From: Bacteroidaceae bacterium
GTDB lineage: Bacteria; Bacteroidota; Bacteroidia; Bacteroidales; Bacteroidaceae
Direction of reading: 5' to 3'
Length of the DNA: 44,880 bases
Assembly: GCA_017935785.1 (NCBI GenBank)
Contig: JAGBGU010000001.1
Location: 1-44,880, forward strand
Shown here: piece by piece, positions 1 through 8,458 of the stretch
Layout: each line of letters begins with the position of its first letter
Numbering within the stretch: the first letter of the stretch is position 1
Position numbers and translations under genes: made by a program
Notes under the pieces: generated by a model
What the model was told of the DNA's origin: nothing
What the model saw: only the letters and a program-made list of their open reading frames with translations
The model's database searches: none

Positions 1-69
1 AACTTGTTTCAGGATCTCACCGAGGGAAGGGGGTAAGTAAAGGCTCGCAGTGAGATGCTGAAACGAGTT
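1..69. repeat. Long imperfect inverted repeat (20-bp arms)
   Basis: Bases 1-20 and 50-69 are reverse complements at 18 of 20 positions, separated by a 30-base loop. The arms contain GTGAGAT and CTGAAAC. As RNA this would be a strong stem-loop. The left arm begins at base 1, so the element may extend outside the window. No U-tract follows on either strand, so a simple intrinsic terminator is unlikely. It could be a dispersed palindromic repeat or the end of a structured transcript. The inverted repeat is plain; its role is unknown. Confidence 0.7.
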
Positions 70-430
70 ATTCGCCTTCGCTCATCGAAAACATCTTATA
101 TTTTTTGAATGAGGTATGGTCAGGATGACCATCAACTCTGTACTGTCGTCTTTTGTTATATAGAAGAACAAAAGAACATAGTTTTTAGAGTAATGGGTGT
201 TGAATGTGTTGACGTTTCCTGTTTCTTACTTTGGCCAAATTGCTTATGTTCTTCTGTCAAAAAAATAAGTCTGTGGTCATCTGTCGTATCCGTGTCATCA
301 GTGTGTCATTGTCCACATTTGTCAAAAAACAAGAAAAGGCGATTTTGGGGAGGGGAAATAAAATAGGAAGATTAGCAACCGGCGCAGAATCAATAAGATA
401 CGATATGGTAATACCGCGACATAAAACTGA
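70..430. other. Non-coding stretch with two small hairpins
   Basis: No convincing gene is seen here. Short open frames exist on the plus strand but have no credible start context and low-complexity, Cys/Ser/Val-rich translations. Two small perfect hairpins occur: TGGTCA-GGA-TGACCA at 117-131, and 9-bp arms at 149-157 and 167-175 (TCTTTTGTT / AACAAAAGA). The region lies beyond the 3' end of the rha operon, where relatives often carry a lactaldehyde reductase or an AraC-type regulator; neither is present. Confidence 0.5.
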
Positions 431-527
431 CGGAAAAAAGACTTAAGTGTTTCTTGAGTTTCACTTAAGTCTTTTCCGAAAAACACTTAACTGTTTCCGG
501 AGAAACACTTAAGTGTTACTTTTCCCA
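431..527. repeat. 22-bp-period palindromic tandem array (4 units)
   Basis: Four units start at 440, 462, 484 and 506, exactly 22 bp apart, each opening with (G/C)ACTTAA followed by a T-rich then A-rich stretch. The core ACTTAAGT is self-complementary, so neighbouring units pair. The largest stem joins 431-449 to 462-478 (CACTTAAGTCTTTTCCG, with two extra A on the left arm). AACACTTAAGTGTT at 504-517 is a perfect 14-bp palindrome. The array lies 36 bp past the rhaD stop, so it may act in termination or mRNA 3' protection, but there is no classic U-tract. Similar construction recurs at 22208-22312 and 44131-44250 with different sequences. Confidence 0.8.
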
Positions 528-562
528 TATTCTTGTGTAAGGATTTTTCGCTTACTACGGGA

Positions 563-1384
563 TTAACAAGGCCTAACCTTGGGCAATTTGAATACATCCT
601 GTATCTCCTTGATGTCCGCCTCGGTCATTCCGTCTGGTTCAGAGCCCATGTTGCGGGCGCACATATATATGTTGGCCGCTTTGCAGAGCACGTCGGTCTG
701 GTCAAACGCATCCATGATGTCGGTTCCTACGGCCACGGTTCCGTGCTTTTCCCACAATACTACATCGTGAGTTTTTATCTGCTCCAATGTGGCGTCGGCC
801 AGTTCTATGGAACCGGGGATGTAATAGGGAACTATGCCTATGCCCAATGGGGCGAAGGCCAGTGTTTCAGGAATCATTGACCAGAGGACACGGGTCATCT
901 CGTCGCCCTTGAGAAAACGGCGGATGTGCGACATGGCCACCAACTCGATGGGGTGGGTGTGGAGCGTAGCCTTGTATGTGCTGCCGGTCTCGAGCAGATA
1001 GTTCTGCAGGGCCAGGTGTGAGGGAAGCTCGCTTGTAGGCATCACGGGTTCGTCGGCAATTATCTCGTACGATGCGCAGTCGTCACAAATGCGGATGACT
1101 GCTCCGTTCTGCATGGGCCAGCGTGCCAGGTCGCGCATTCGTTTTCCGGTTCCCTTGGCATAGAAGTATTTGCCTTTCAGATAAGGGAGTACTTTGCCGA
1201 TCTGCTTTGCAGGAGCTATCGCCGGCATGGCCTTTATCTCGTCGTCAACGAATTCGGTTATGTTTACGGTGATGTTGCCGCCGTTGCGCTCGGCCCATCC
1301 TTTCTGCCACAGATAGCCGGTTACCTCTGCCACTTGGTCTATAACCGCAGCCAGTCCGGGGCGTCCGTCTAATATACTACTCAT
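563..1384 (-). CDS. rhaD: Rhamnulose-1-phosphate aldolase
   Basis: Class II zinc aldolase that splits L-rhamnulose 1-phosphate into dihydroxyacetone phosphate and L-lactaldehyde in the cytoplasm, the last step of the operon pathway. The 273-residue length matches the family. The HTHPIELVAMSH segment provides zinc ligands H142 and H144, the third ligand is H214 in WEKHGT, and the catalytic glutamate is E119 in TSELPSH. All known E. coli active-site positions are present. It is the last gene of the minus-strand rha operon, 52 bp after rhaT. Start chosen at the first ATG, where family homology begins. No oddities seen. Confidence 0.96.
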   Translation of the reverse strand: MSSILDGRPGLAAVIDQVAEVTGYLWQKGWAERNGGNITVNITEFVDDEIKAMPAIAPAKQIGKVLPYLKGKYFYAKGTGKRMRDLARWPMQNGAVIRICDDCASYEIIADEPVMPTSELPSHLALQNYLLETGSTYKATLHTHPIELVAMSHIRRFLKGDEMTRVLWSMIPETLAFAPLGIGIVPYYIPGSIELADATLEQIKTHDVVLWEKHGTVAVGTDIMDAFDQTDVLCKAANIYMCARNMGSEPDGMTEADIKEIQDVFKLPKVRPC

Positions 1385-1436
1385 CTTTATGTGTCTGTTA
1401 TGTTTTTGAATGTATATACCTTATTAATATAATATA

Positions 1437-2471
1437 TTATGCGAGCAGCTGGGGTACAAAACTGCTGATGATAAGAATGCACAATCCCAGCAGCAGTACG
1501 GCAATGGTCTTGGGCGAACAACCCTTCCATTCCTTCAGGATGATGCCCCATACGTTAGAGAACGTAACATTGAGTGCCATGAGGATACAGAAGGAAAAGG
1601 TCATGAGGTCGGGCGAATCAACCAAGAAGCCCTGTCCCAATGACAGACCGAAGAACTGGCTGTACCACAAGGCTCCGGCCAGCAGACAGAATACAAGGTT
1701 GTTGCCCCATACATCGGTCTTGCCATAGTCGCTCCATGTTTTGTTCCTGCTGTTCTGATAGAAGCAGTAGATGGCATTGGTGCAGAAACCGCCCAATGTA
1801 ACCAGGAAGGTGGCGGGCAGTCCCCGGAACATGGCGTCGGTCTCGGGGAAGGTGATGGAGGCTCCGAAGGTGAGTCCTACATTGAAGCAGCCGCTCATGA
1901 AGCCGGCCAGCAGTGCAATGGCCAGTCCCTTTGGGAAGTTGAAGTCCTTTACGGCCTGCTTCTTCTCTTCTTCAGACAGCGATGCGCTCTTCATGGAACC
2001 AGCCACTCCGATGATGGCAATGCCGATGAGCGTAACCGCCACTCCGATGATAACGGCAGAGGTGAGCTTGGACAGCGGATCCTGCTCGGGGAAGAAGAAG
2101 TTGAGGAATACGGGGCCCAGGATGGTGCCCAGTCCGGCACAGGTGCCCAGGGCTATGCTCTGGCCCAGCGCCACGCCCAGGTAGCGCATGGAGAGTCCGA
2201 ATGTAAGTCCGCCCACACCCCATAGCACGCCGAAGAGGATGGTCATGCCCACATTGAAGGCATTTGCGTCAGTGAAGAGTTCGAACAAACTGCGTCCTTC
2301 GGGCACGGCCAGGAGTGCGCCAAGGAAGGGAAGTATGAGCCATGCAAAGAGGCCCTGCACAATCCAGTAGGATTCCCAGGACCATTCCTTTATCTTGTTG
2401 ATGGGCACATAGCTGCTTGACTGGCAGAATGCACCGATGGCAATGATGATAAGTCCGATAATGATTTCCAT
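1437..2471 (-). CDS. rhaT: L-rhamnose/proton symporter RhaT
   Basis: Inner-membrane L-rhamnose-H+ symporter of the drug/metabolite transporter superfamily, 344 residues, the usual RhaT length. About ten hydrophobic segments run through the protein, starting with IIIGLIIIAIGAFCQSSSY at the N-terminus and ending with a Val/Leu/Ile-rich helix. The YVPINKIKEWSWESYW segment after the first helix is characteristic of RhaT. It sits between rhaA and rhaD on the same strand. A nested hairpin lies just upstream in the message (2501-2554), which could set its level relative to the kinase and isomerase. Confidence 0.95.
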   Translation of the reverse strand: MEIIIGLIIIAIGAFCQSSSYVPINKIKEWSWESYWIVQGLFAWLILPFLGALLAVPEGRSLFELFTDANAFNVGMTILFGVLWGVGGLTFGLSMRYLGVALGQSIALGTCAGLGTILGPVFLNFFFPEQDPLSKLTSAVIIGVAVTLIGIAIIGVAGSMKSASLSEEEKKQAVKDFNFPKGLAIALLAGFMSGCFNVGLTFGASITFPETDAMFRGLPATFLVTLGGFCTNAIYCFYQNSRNKTWSDYGKTDVWGNNLVFCLLAGALWYSQFFGLSLGQGFLVDSPDLMTFSFCILMALNVTFSNVWGIILKEWKGCSPKTIAVLLLGLCILIISSFVPQLLA

Positions 2472-2500
2472 AAGATAGAAATGATGAAGATGAATAATGA

Positions 2501-2554
2501 AGAATGAAGAGGCCCGTATGTCCGCTACGGGCAGTTACAGGGACTCTTCATTCT
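2501..2554 (-). promoter_or_regulatory. Nested hairpin between rhaA and rhaT
   Basis: An 11-bp perfect outer stem (AGAATGAAGAG at 2501-2511 with CTCTTCATTCT at 2544-2554) encloses a 7-bp perfect inner stem (GCCCGTA 2512-2518 with TACGGGC 2526-2532). It lies in the rhaA-rhaT gap, 29 bases before the rhaT start in the minus-strand message. There is no U-tract, so intrinsic termination is unlikely. An intercistronic stem of this kind typically blocks 3' exonucleases or guides RNA processing, allowing unequal expression within an operon. The role is inferred. Confidence 0.7.
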
Positions 2555-2575
2555 GTGTGGGTTTATGCAAAGGAA

Positions 2576-3832
2576 TTATGCGCGTTTTGACACTACGTCA
2601 GCCACATACTGGTCAATGTCGGCTATGAAGTCGGCACCTACGGGTACGTTGTTGCGCACGCAGAACTCGTCATAAACGGCCTGCCATGGCATGGCCTTCT
2701 GTTCCTCGAGCAGGGTGAGAACCTTGTATCCCTCGCCGGCAAGTTCAAGCTTGCTGATGAGCTCCTTGGGTTCGAGCAGGGCGCGGAGCATGCACTTCTG
2801 GGCACTGCGTGAACCGATGACGTAAGCGCCGATGCGGTTGATGCTGCCGTCGAAGAAGTCCAGTCCGTAGTGAACGCGGTCCAAAGCGTCGGCACGCACA
2901 ATCTCGGAGAAGAGTTCCTGTGTGGGATCGTCCATGATGGTAACGTGGTCAGAGTCCCAGCGTACGGGGCGGCTGACGTGGAGCATCAGTTCCTTTACAA
3001 AGGGAAGCACGGCGCTTACCTTGTCTGCAGGAGATTCTGTGGGATGGTAGTGGCCGGTGTCAATGGTCAGTATCTTGTCATACTTGGCGGCATAAGCGGT
3101 ATAGAAGTCGTGAGAGCCTACGGTGAAGCTTTCCAGCCCGATGCCGAACACCTTACCTTCTATACAGTCCTTCATCATGGGCTGCTCCTTCTCGAAGATT
3201 TCGTCGAGCGACTTTTTCAGGGTGTTGCGGTACAGGGCATGGTTTACGCTCATGTCCTTGCAGCCGTCGTGAACCCACAGATTCATGATACAGGGGTCGT
3301 TCTGTGCTTCGCCCATGGCGTTGGCAATGTCGCGGCAACGCTTGGTGTGCTCCACCCAGAACTTGCGGATAGACTCGTCTGGGTTGGCCAGAGAGAGGTT
3401 GCCGCTCTTGGGGTGAGAGAAAGAAGAGGAGTTGAAGTCGAGCAGAGTGTTGTTCTCCTTTGCCCAGTCAATCCAGCTCTGGAAGTATTCAACGGTTACT
3501 TCGTCGCGGTCCACTACCTTTCCCTTGAAGTCGCCGTAGATCTCGTGCAGATTCAGACGGTGGTTTCCGGGAATCAGGCTCTTGGCCTTAAGGATATCCG
3601 AACGTAATTCGTCGATATTGCGTGCGGCTCCGGGGAAGTCGCCGGTACTTTGTATGCCTCCGCTAAGTGCGCCGGCCTGTATCTCGAATCCCTTTACGTC
3701 ATCGGCTTGCCAGCAGTGCATTGACAGATGGAAGTTCTGGAGCTGTTCCAGTATTTTCTCGGTATCGATGCCAATCTCGGCATAGCGTTCCTTAGCCACC
3801 TCATAGGCTTTCTTTACAAGTGTTTCTTTCAT
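2576..3832 (-). CDS. rhaA: L-rhamnose isomerase
   Basis: Cytoplasmic metal-dependent isomerase converting L-rhamnose to L-rhamnulose, 418 residues, the usual length. It is a TIM-barrel enzyme of the xylose-isomerase-like superfamily. Visible landmarks are the N-terminal LHCWQADDVKGFE, the central NLWVHDGCKDMSVN, and GLDFFDGSINRIGAYVIG near the C-terminus. The metal-site segments LTIDTGHYHPTE and SDHVTI carry the expected Asp and His residues. Second gene of the minus-strand operon, 61 bp after rhaB. The gap holds a small stem (TTTCCT-CGGG-AGGAAA). Confidence 0.96.
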   Translation of the reverse strand: MKETLVKKAYEVAKERYAEIGIDTEKILEQLQNFHLSMHCWQADDVKGFEIQAGALSGGIQSTGDFPGAARNIDELRSDILKAKSLIPGNHRLNLHEIYGDFKGKVVDRDEVTVEYFQSWIDWAKENNTLLDFNSSSFSHPKSGNLSLANPDESIRKFWVEHTKRCRDIANAMGEAQNDPCIMNLWVHDGCKDMSVNHALYRNTLKKSLDEIFEKEQPMMKDCIEGKVFGIGLESFTVGSHDFYTAYAAKYDKILTIDTGHYHPTESPADKVSAVLPFVKELMLHVSRPVRWDSDHVTIMDDPTQELFSEIVRADALDRVHYGLDFFDGSINRIGAYVIGSRSAQKCMLRALLEPKELISKLELAGEGYKVLTLLEEQKAMPWQAVYDEFCVRNNVPVGADFIADIDQYVADVVSKRA

Positions 3833-3893
3833 GTTCTTCTTTATGTTTATGGTTAGTACTATTTATGAATCGGATTTTTTCCTCGGGAGGAAA

Positions 3894-5363
3894 TTAATTT
3901 TGCATGGCGAGGAAACGCTTGTAGGGTTCCTCCCAAACAGATGTGTCCTGTGGCAGATATGTGCGGGTTTCGATGCTGTTGGCAATGATGCTGCGCATCT
4001 GGAACATATCGTCCACCATGCCGGCCGCCTTGGCCTGCAGCATGATGTTGCCGATGGCGGTTCCTTCCACGGGTCCGGTAACCACCGGCATGCCGATGCT
4101 GTCTGCCGCCATTTGCATGAGGTGGCGGTTGTATGTGCCGCCGCCGATTACGTGGAGCTTTTCAATGGGGAAGGGAGCCAGGTCGTGCAGATAGTCCAGT
4201 ATCTGACGGTAGCGCAGGGCCAGACTCTCAAAGATGCAGCGGGCAAACTCCTTGTAGTTCTGCGGCACCGGCTGCCCGGTTTCCTGACAGAATTCACTGA
4301 TGGCCTTGGTCATACTCTCCGGATTAGCAAAGCGCGGGTCGTCCGGGTTGATGAGCGAGCGGAAGGCAGGAGCGGTCATGGCATCGCTGTTTATCTGGTT
4401 TACATCAGCCGGCGCGTCTGTCCATTCCTGGCGGCAGCGTTCCAGGAGCCACATTCCGCAGATGTTCTTTAGGAAACGGGTTGTACCTTCAATGCCGCCT
4501 TCGTTGGTAAAGTTGTACTGGAAGCTCTTTTCGTTGATGATGGCATCCTTGGTCTCGATACCCAACAGACTCCAGGTGCCGCAGCTCAGATAGGCAAAGT
4601 TCTGGTTCTGTGCGGGAACGGCAGCCACGGCGGCTCCGGTGTCATGGCCTGCTACGGCCACAACGGGAACGGGACCGGCTCCGGTCATCTTCTGAATCTC
4701 AGGGGTAAGCACTCCCACCTTGTCGCTGGGGTTTACATAGCGGCCGAACTGTTCCTCGCGAAGACCGATGGCACCGATCAGTTCGGAGTCGATACGTTTG
4801 GTCCTGGGGTCGAGCATCTGGCTTGTGGAGAGTATGGTATATTCGCAAACCGCTTCGCCGGTAAGCATATACATCAGGGCATCGGGGATAAAGAGAATCT
4901 TTTCCGCCGCTTCCAGTGCAGAATCGTTGTTGCGGCGCATGGTGGCCAGCTGGAAGAGGGAATTGAAGTTCATAAACTGGATGCCGGTCTTGTCATAGAC
5001 CTTTTCCTTGGGAATCAGCTTGAAGTATTCTTCCATGGCCCCTTCTGTATGGGGGTCGCGGTAGCAATAGGGGTTGCGCAGGATGCCTCCGTCCTTGCCG
5101 ATGCATACGAAGTCCACACCCCAGGTGTCAATACCGATGCTTGTCAGCCGGATTCCCTCCTCTGCCACAGTCTTCAGACTGCGTATGATTTCGTTATACA
5201 AGGCATAGATGTCCCAGAAAAAATGACCGCCCTGCTGTATGATGGGGTTGGAAAAACGGGTCATTTCGCGCTGGCTAAGTTTGCCATTCTCAATGGAACC
5301 CAATATGGTACGGCCGCTGGTGGCGCCAAGGTCTACGGCCAGGAAAAAAGTTGTTTCGCTCAT
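3894..5363 (-). CDS. rhaB: Rhamnulokinase
   Basis: FGGY-family sugar kinase that phosphorylates L-rhamnulose with ATP to L-rhamnulose 1-phosphate. The 489-residue length is normal. FLAVDLGATSGRTILG at the N-terminus is the phosphate-1 loop, GIDTWGVDFVC carries the probable catalytic Asp region, and AVAGHDTGAAVAAVP, YLSCGTWSLLG and HVIGGGTYNRHLMQMAAD are the FGGY nucleotide-binding motifs. It is first in the rhaB-rhaA-rhaT-rhaD operon and diverges from the outer-membrane barrel gene. A weak -7 candidate, TAACTTTA (plus positions 5404-5411, one mismatch to TAnnTTTG), lies about 40 bases upstream. No rha regulator is encoded in the window. Confidence 0.96.
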   Translation of the reverse strand: MSETTFFLAVDLGATSGRTILGSIENGKLSQREMTRFSNPIIQQGGHFFWDIYALYNEIIRSLKTVAEEGIRLTSIGIDTWGVDFVCIGKDGGILRNPYCYRDPHTEGAMEEYFKLIPKEKVYDKTGIQFMNFNSLFQLATMRRNNDSALEAAEKILFIPDALMYMLTGEAVCEYTILSTSQMLDPRTKRIDSELIGAIGLREEQFGRYVNPSDKVGVLTPEIQKMTGAGPVPVVAVAGHDTGAAVAAVPAQNQNFAYLSCGTWSLLGIETKDAIINEKSFQYNFTNEGGIEGTTRFLKNICGMWLLERCRQEWTDAPADVNQINSDAMTAPAFRSLINPDDPRFANPESMTKAISEFCQETGQPVPQNYKEFARCIFESLALRYRQILDYLHDLAPFPIEKLHVIGGGTYNRHLMQMAADSIGMPVVTGPVEGTAIGNIMLQAKAAGMVDDMFQMRSIIANSIETRTYLPQDTSVWEEPYKRFLAMQN

Positions 5364-5434
5364 GGTGGGTTAAAATTCTTGATTATTTTGAACTTTTATG
5401 CTGTAAAGTTATAATTTTTTTTTGAGAAAATCTT

Positions 5435-5442
5435 TACCTTTG
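5435..5442 (+). promoter_or_regulatory. -7 promoter element for the barrel gene
   Basis: TACCTTTG fits the Bacteroidetes primary-sigma -7 consensus TAnnTTTG exactly. No TTTG is found at the preferred -33 spacing. Transcription would begin near 5448-5452, giving a leader of roughly 85 bases. This makes earlier in-frame starts at 5422 (TTG) and 5452 (ATG) unlikely and supports 5536 as the start of the downstream gene. Confidence 0.6.
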
Positions 5443-5535
5443 AAGGCATTTATGCCAAAATACAGCTATTATTTAAACGTATATGCAGTAGTGCGGTCAT
5501 ATTGCAGACAATATTTATTATTACGAAAAGCAAGA

Positions 5536-8442
5536 ATGGGAAAAATATTTGTCACGATAATGCTGTTGTTTTGTCTGTTTCCGCAAGTGGGACTTGCACA
5601 GAAAAAGTCCGCAAAAGGACAGGACAGGACCGAGGCCAGACAAAAGCCGGACAAGAAGGCGCTCAACGTAAGGGGTACGGTATTTGAGAACGAGACCCTG
5701 CAGCCGCTTGAGGGAGCTACGGTCAGGCTGTATAAGCCGGACAGCACTTTGGCCGGCGGGCATAATACGGCCAAGAACGGAGATTTCCTTTTGGATAATG
5801 TCCGTCCGGGCATCTATGTGCTGAAGGTGTCTTTCATGGGCTTCAAGACCCAGAGTTTCAAGCTGGACCTGACCGAAAAGAAGGGCAACTTCAAGACACA
5901 GGACATCCTGATGCGCGAAGAGGAGAAGATGATGGCCGAGGCCGTTGTAAGCGGCCAGATGCCGGAAATGACGGTGGTGGAAGACACGGTGATGTACAAT
6001 GCCGACGCCTTTGCCTTGCCCGAAGGGTCAATGGTGGAAGACCTGGTAAAACGCTTGCCCGGAATGGTGGAAGAGGAAGACGGAAGCCTGACGTGGAACG
6101 GCAAGGCGGTAAGCCAGATACTGGTGGACGGCAAGGAGTTCTTCGGTAACAACCGTGAACTGGTGATGAAGAACTTGCCGGCAGACATAATAGATAAGGT
6201 AAAGGCCTATGACCGGCAGAGCGACCTGGCCAGGGTGACCGGCATTGATGACGGGAACGACAGGACGGTGCTCGACCTGGCAATCAAAAAGAACAAGAAG
6301 AAAGGATGGTTCGGCCAGTTGGAAGGCGGTTACGGCTCGTCCGACCGGTATCATGGCCGTACCAATGTAAACCGCTTTGAGGGTAAACAGAAGTTCTCGG
6401 TAATCGGGAATGCCAACAATACCCGCGGAGACGGTATGACAGACCGTCAGGAAGGCGGAGTAAACATCAGCCTGGATAAGAAGAACCTGGAAGTGGACGG
6501 TAGTCTGCATGCCGATTTTGGGCAGGGAAGCAATGACAGAACGTCTAACAGCCAGTCGTTTGTAAGAAAGTCGTACAGCAATTCGGCCAGCAGCGGCAGC
6601 AACCGTAACCGGAATATGGGTTTCAATTTCAAGTTGGAATGGGAACCGGACAGCATGACCGACATAAACTTCCGCCCCAATTTCTCAATCAACGGAAGCG
6701 AAAGCACGTCAAGGAGCGCCAATGCCACCTTCGATGACAACCCTTATGCAGTGGAGGGCATTACCAACCCGTTGCTACAGATGGACAAACTGGCTCCGCT
6801 GATTGGCGTGAACCAGCGCCGCGATGCCAGCTTTAACGAGAATGACCGCATGAACGGCAGCGCCTCCATACAGATTAACCGCAAGCTGCGCAAAAAAGGA
6901 CGCAACATTACCCTGAATGCCAACGGAGGATTTTCAAAGGGAGAGACCAACCGCGATTCGTACAATCAGGTGGACTATTACAAGATACTGGCTATTTCCG
7001 GCGAAGATTCCGTCTATCACAAGACGCAGTATAACGAATCGTTGTCGGAAAGTTGGCATGTGGGCGGACGCCTGTCATATACCGAGCCGGTGGGCGACCA
7101 GATGTATATCCAGATGAGCTATAACTACAATTACCGTTTTACGGACAATGACCGTAACGTCAGTTCCATCTTTGACCCTATGAACGCGCAGCTTGGCGTG
7201 GGACTGGGTAATTATCGCGACTTCAGGGAATACAGTACATTGGACCAGGCCCAGTGCAATTATACGACCAATACTTACCAGAATCACAATGTGGACCTGC
7301 AGTATAGAATTGTACGGACAAAGTACAGGCTGACGGCAGGAGTAAATGTGCAACCGCAAATCAACTCGGTGGATTACACCAAGGGCTATAAGAGCTATGA
7401 CGTGACACGCCATGTTGTGAACGCCTCGCCTACGGTTAACTTCCGCTATCGCTTCTCAAAACTGGAACAACTGCGTATCCGTTATGGAGGAAACACCGGA
7501 CAGCCGGGAATCACAGACCTGATACCGGATACGTTAAGCAATGCCAATCCGCTGAATATCAGATTGGGAAATCCGAATCTGAAACCATCGTACACGCAGA
7601 ATATGCGTGTGGATTACCAAAAGAGCATTCCTGAACTGCAACGGGCCTTCTCTGCCGATATGCAATATATGCTTACGCAGAACAGCGTGACCAACAAGAC
7701 GGAATATAACGAAGAGACGGGCGGACGCATTACCCAGCCGGAGAACGTGAACGGAAACTGGAGTGCCAGAGCCGGCTTCAACTTCAATACGGCATTTAAG
7801 GGCGACAAGCGTTTCCGCATGAGTACGAGTACCAGCGGAAGCATGACAAATGCGGTGGGATACGTTTACCAGAGCAAGAAACAGACCACCCTTAAAAACA
7901 GGACAAGGGGAATGCATCTGAGCGAATCGGCACGCTTTACCTATCATGACGAGAACTTTGAGGCAAACGTAAAGGGGTCTATACGCTATAACCATAGCAG
8001 AAGCACCAGTTCTACGGCGAGCGATCTGGACACATATATCTTCAGTTATGGCGGCGAGGCTCTTTGGAAACTGCCCTGGCGAATGACGCTGAGTACAGAC
8101 ATACAGATGCGGAGCCGCAGAGGATATGCCGATGCCAATATGAATACGGACCAGCTGTTGTGGAATGTGCAACTTAGCCAGTCTTTCCTGAAACAACGTA
8201 ACTTGATACTTACGGTAAGAGCCTATGACTTGTTGAACCAGCGTGATGAAGTGTCGCGACGCATTACGGAGTCTGCGCGAACAGACTCGCGCTCGGCTAT
8301 GGTACACCAGTATGTGGTATGCTCGCTGATGTACCGTTTTGGCAAGTTTGGCGGAAAAGGCAGTAAAAAGAAGGACGGCAAGAAAAATGACGGACCGGAA
8401 GAGATGCATTTGCAACCCACCGGTCCCCAACATCATTTGTAG
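5536..8442 (+). CDS. Outer-membrane beta-barrel protein, TonB-receptor-like (OMP_b-brl_3 type)
   Basis: A 968-residue outer-membrane protein. The ATG at 5536 opens a clean signal peptide (MGKIFVTIMLLFCLFPQVGLAQ), and the promoter lies between it and earlier in-frame starts. Order of domains: signal peptide; carboxypeptidase-regulatory-like beta-sandwich (about 40-125: GTVFENETLQPLEGATVRLY, FMGFKTQSF); plug-like domain (about 140-240: MVEDLVKRLPGM, ILVDGKEFFG); then a long barrel rich in alternating aromatic and polar strands. The last strand (YVVCSLMYRFGKF) is followed by a Lys/Gly-rich tail instead of ending on an aromatic residue. This family is annotated as TonB-dependent receptor or outer-membrane beta-barrel family protein; the substrate is unknown. 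No SusD partner is adjacent, so it is not a classical SusC. It ends 16 bp from the convergent HD gene. Confidence 0.88.
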   Translation: MGKIFVTIMLLFCLFPQVGLAQKKSAKGQDRTEARQKPDKKALNVRGTVFENETLQPLEGATVRLYKPDSTLAGGHNTAKNGDFLLDNVRPGIYVLKVSFMGFKTQSFKLDLTEKKGNFKTQDILMREEEKMMAEAVVSGQMPEMTVVEDTVMYNADAFALPEGSMVEDLVKRLPGMVEEEDGSLTWNGKAVSQILVDGKEFFGNNRELVMKNLPADIIDKVKAYDRQSDLARVTGIDDGNDRTVLDLAIKKNKKKGWFGQLEGGYGSSDRYHGRTNVNRFEGKQKFSVIGNANNTRGDGMTDRQEGGVNISLDKKNLEVDGSLHADFGQGSNDRTSNSQSFVRKSYSNSASSGSNRNRNMGFNFKLEWEPDSMTDINFRPNFSINGSESTSRSANATFDDNPYAVEGITNPLLQMDKLAPLIGVNQRRDASFNENDRMNGSASIQINRKLRKKGRNITLNANGGFSKGETNRDSYNQVDYYKILAISGEDSVYHKTQYNESLSESWHVGGRLSYTEPVGDQMYIQMSYNYNYRFTDNDRNVSSIFDPMNAQLGVGLGNYRDFREYSTLDQAQCNYTTNTYQNHNVDLQYRIVRTKYRLTAGVNVQPQINSVDYTKGYKSYDVTRHVVNASPTVNFRYRFSKLEQLRIRYGGNTGQPGITDLIPDTLSNANPLNIRLGNPNLKPSYTQNMRVDYQKSIPELQRAFSADMQYMLTQNSVTNKTEYNEETGGRITQPENVNGNWSARAGFNFNTAFKGDKRFRMSTSTSGSMTNAVGYVYQSKKQTTLKNRTRGMHLSESARFTYHDENFEANVKGSIRYNHSRSTSSTASDLDTYIFSYGGEALWKLPWRMTLSTDIQMRSRRGYADANMNTDQLLWNVQLSQSFLKQRNLILTVRAYDLLNQRDEVSRRITESARTDSRSAMVHQYVVCSLMYRFGKFGGKGSKKKDGKKNDGPEEMHLQPTGPQHHL

Positions 8443-8458
8443 GGATGTCTCTTAAAAG

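Noticed and set aside
109..446. Two short overlapping plus-strand frames near the left edge
   Set aside because: They overlap each other in different frames, have no domain and weak start context.
431..527. CRISPR array
   Set aside because: The units are themselves degenerate and self-complementary, only 22 bp in step, with no distinct spacers and no cas genes in the window.
5422..5535. Upstream in-frame start of the barrel gene (TTG 5422 or ATG 5452)
   Set aside because: The -7 element at 5435-5442 would lie inside it, and the signal peptide begins at 5536.
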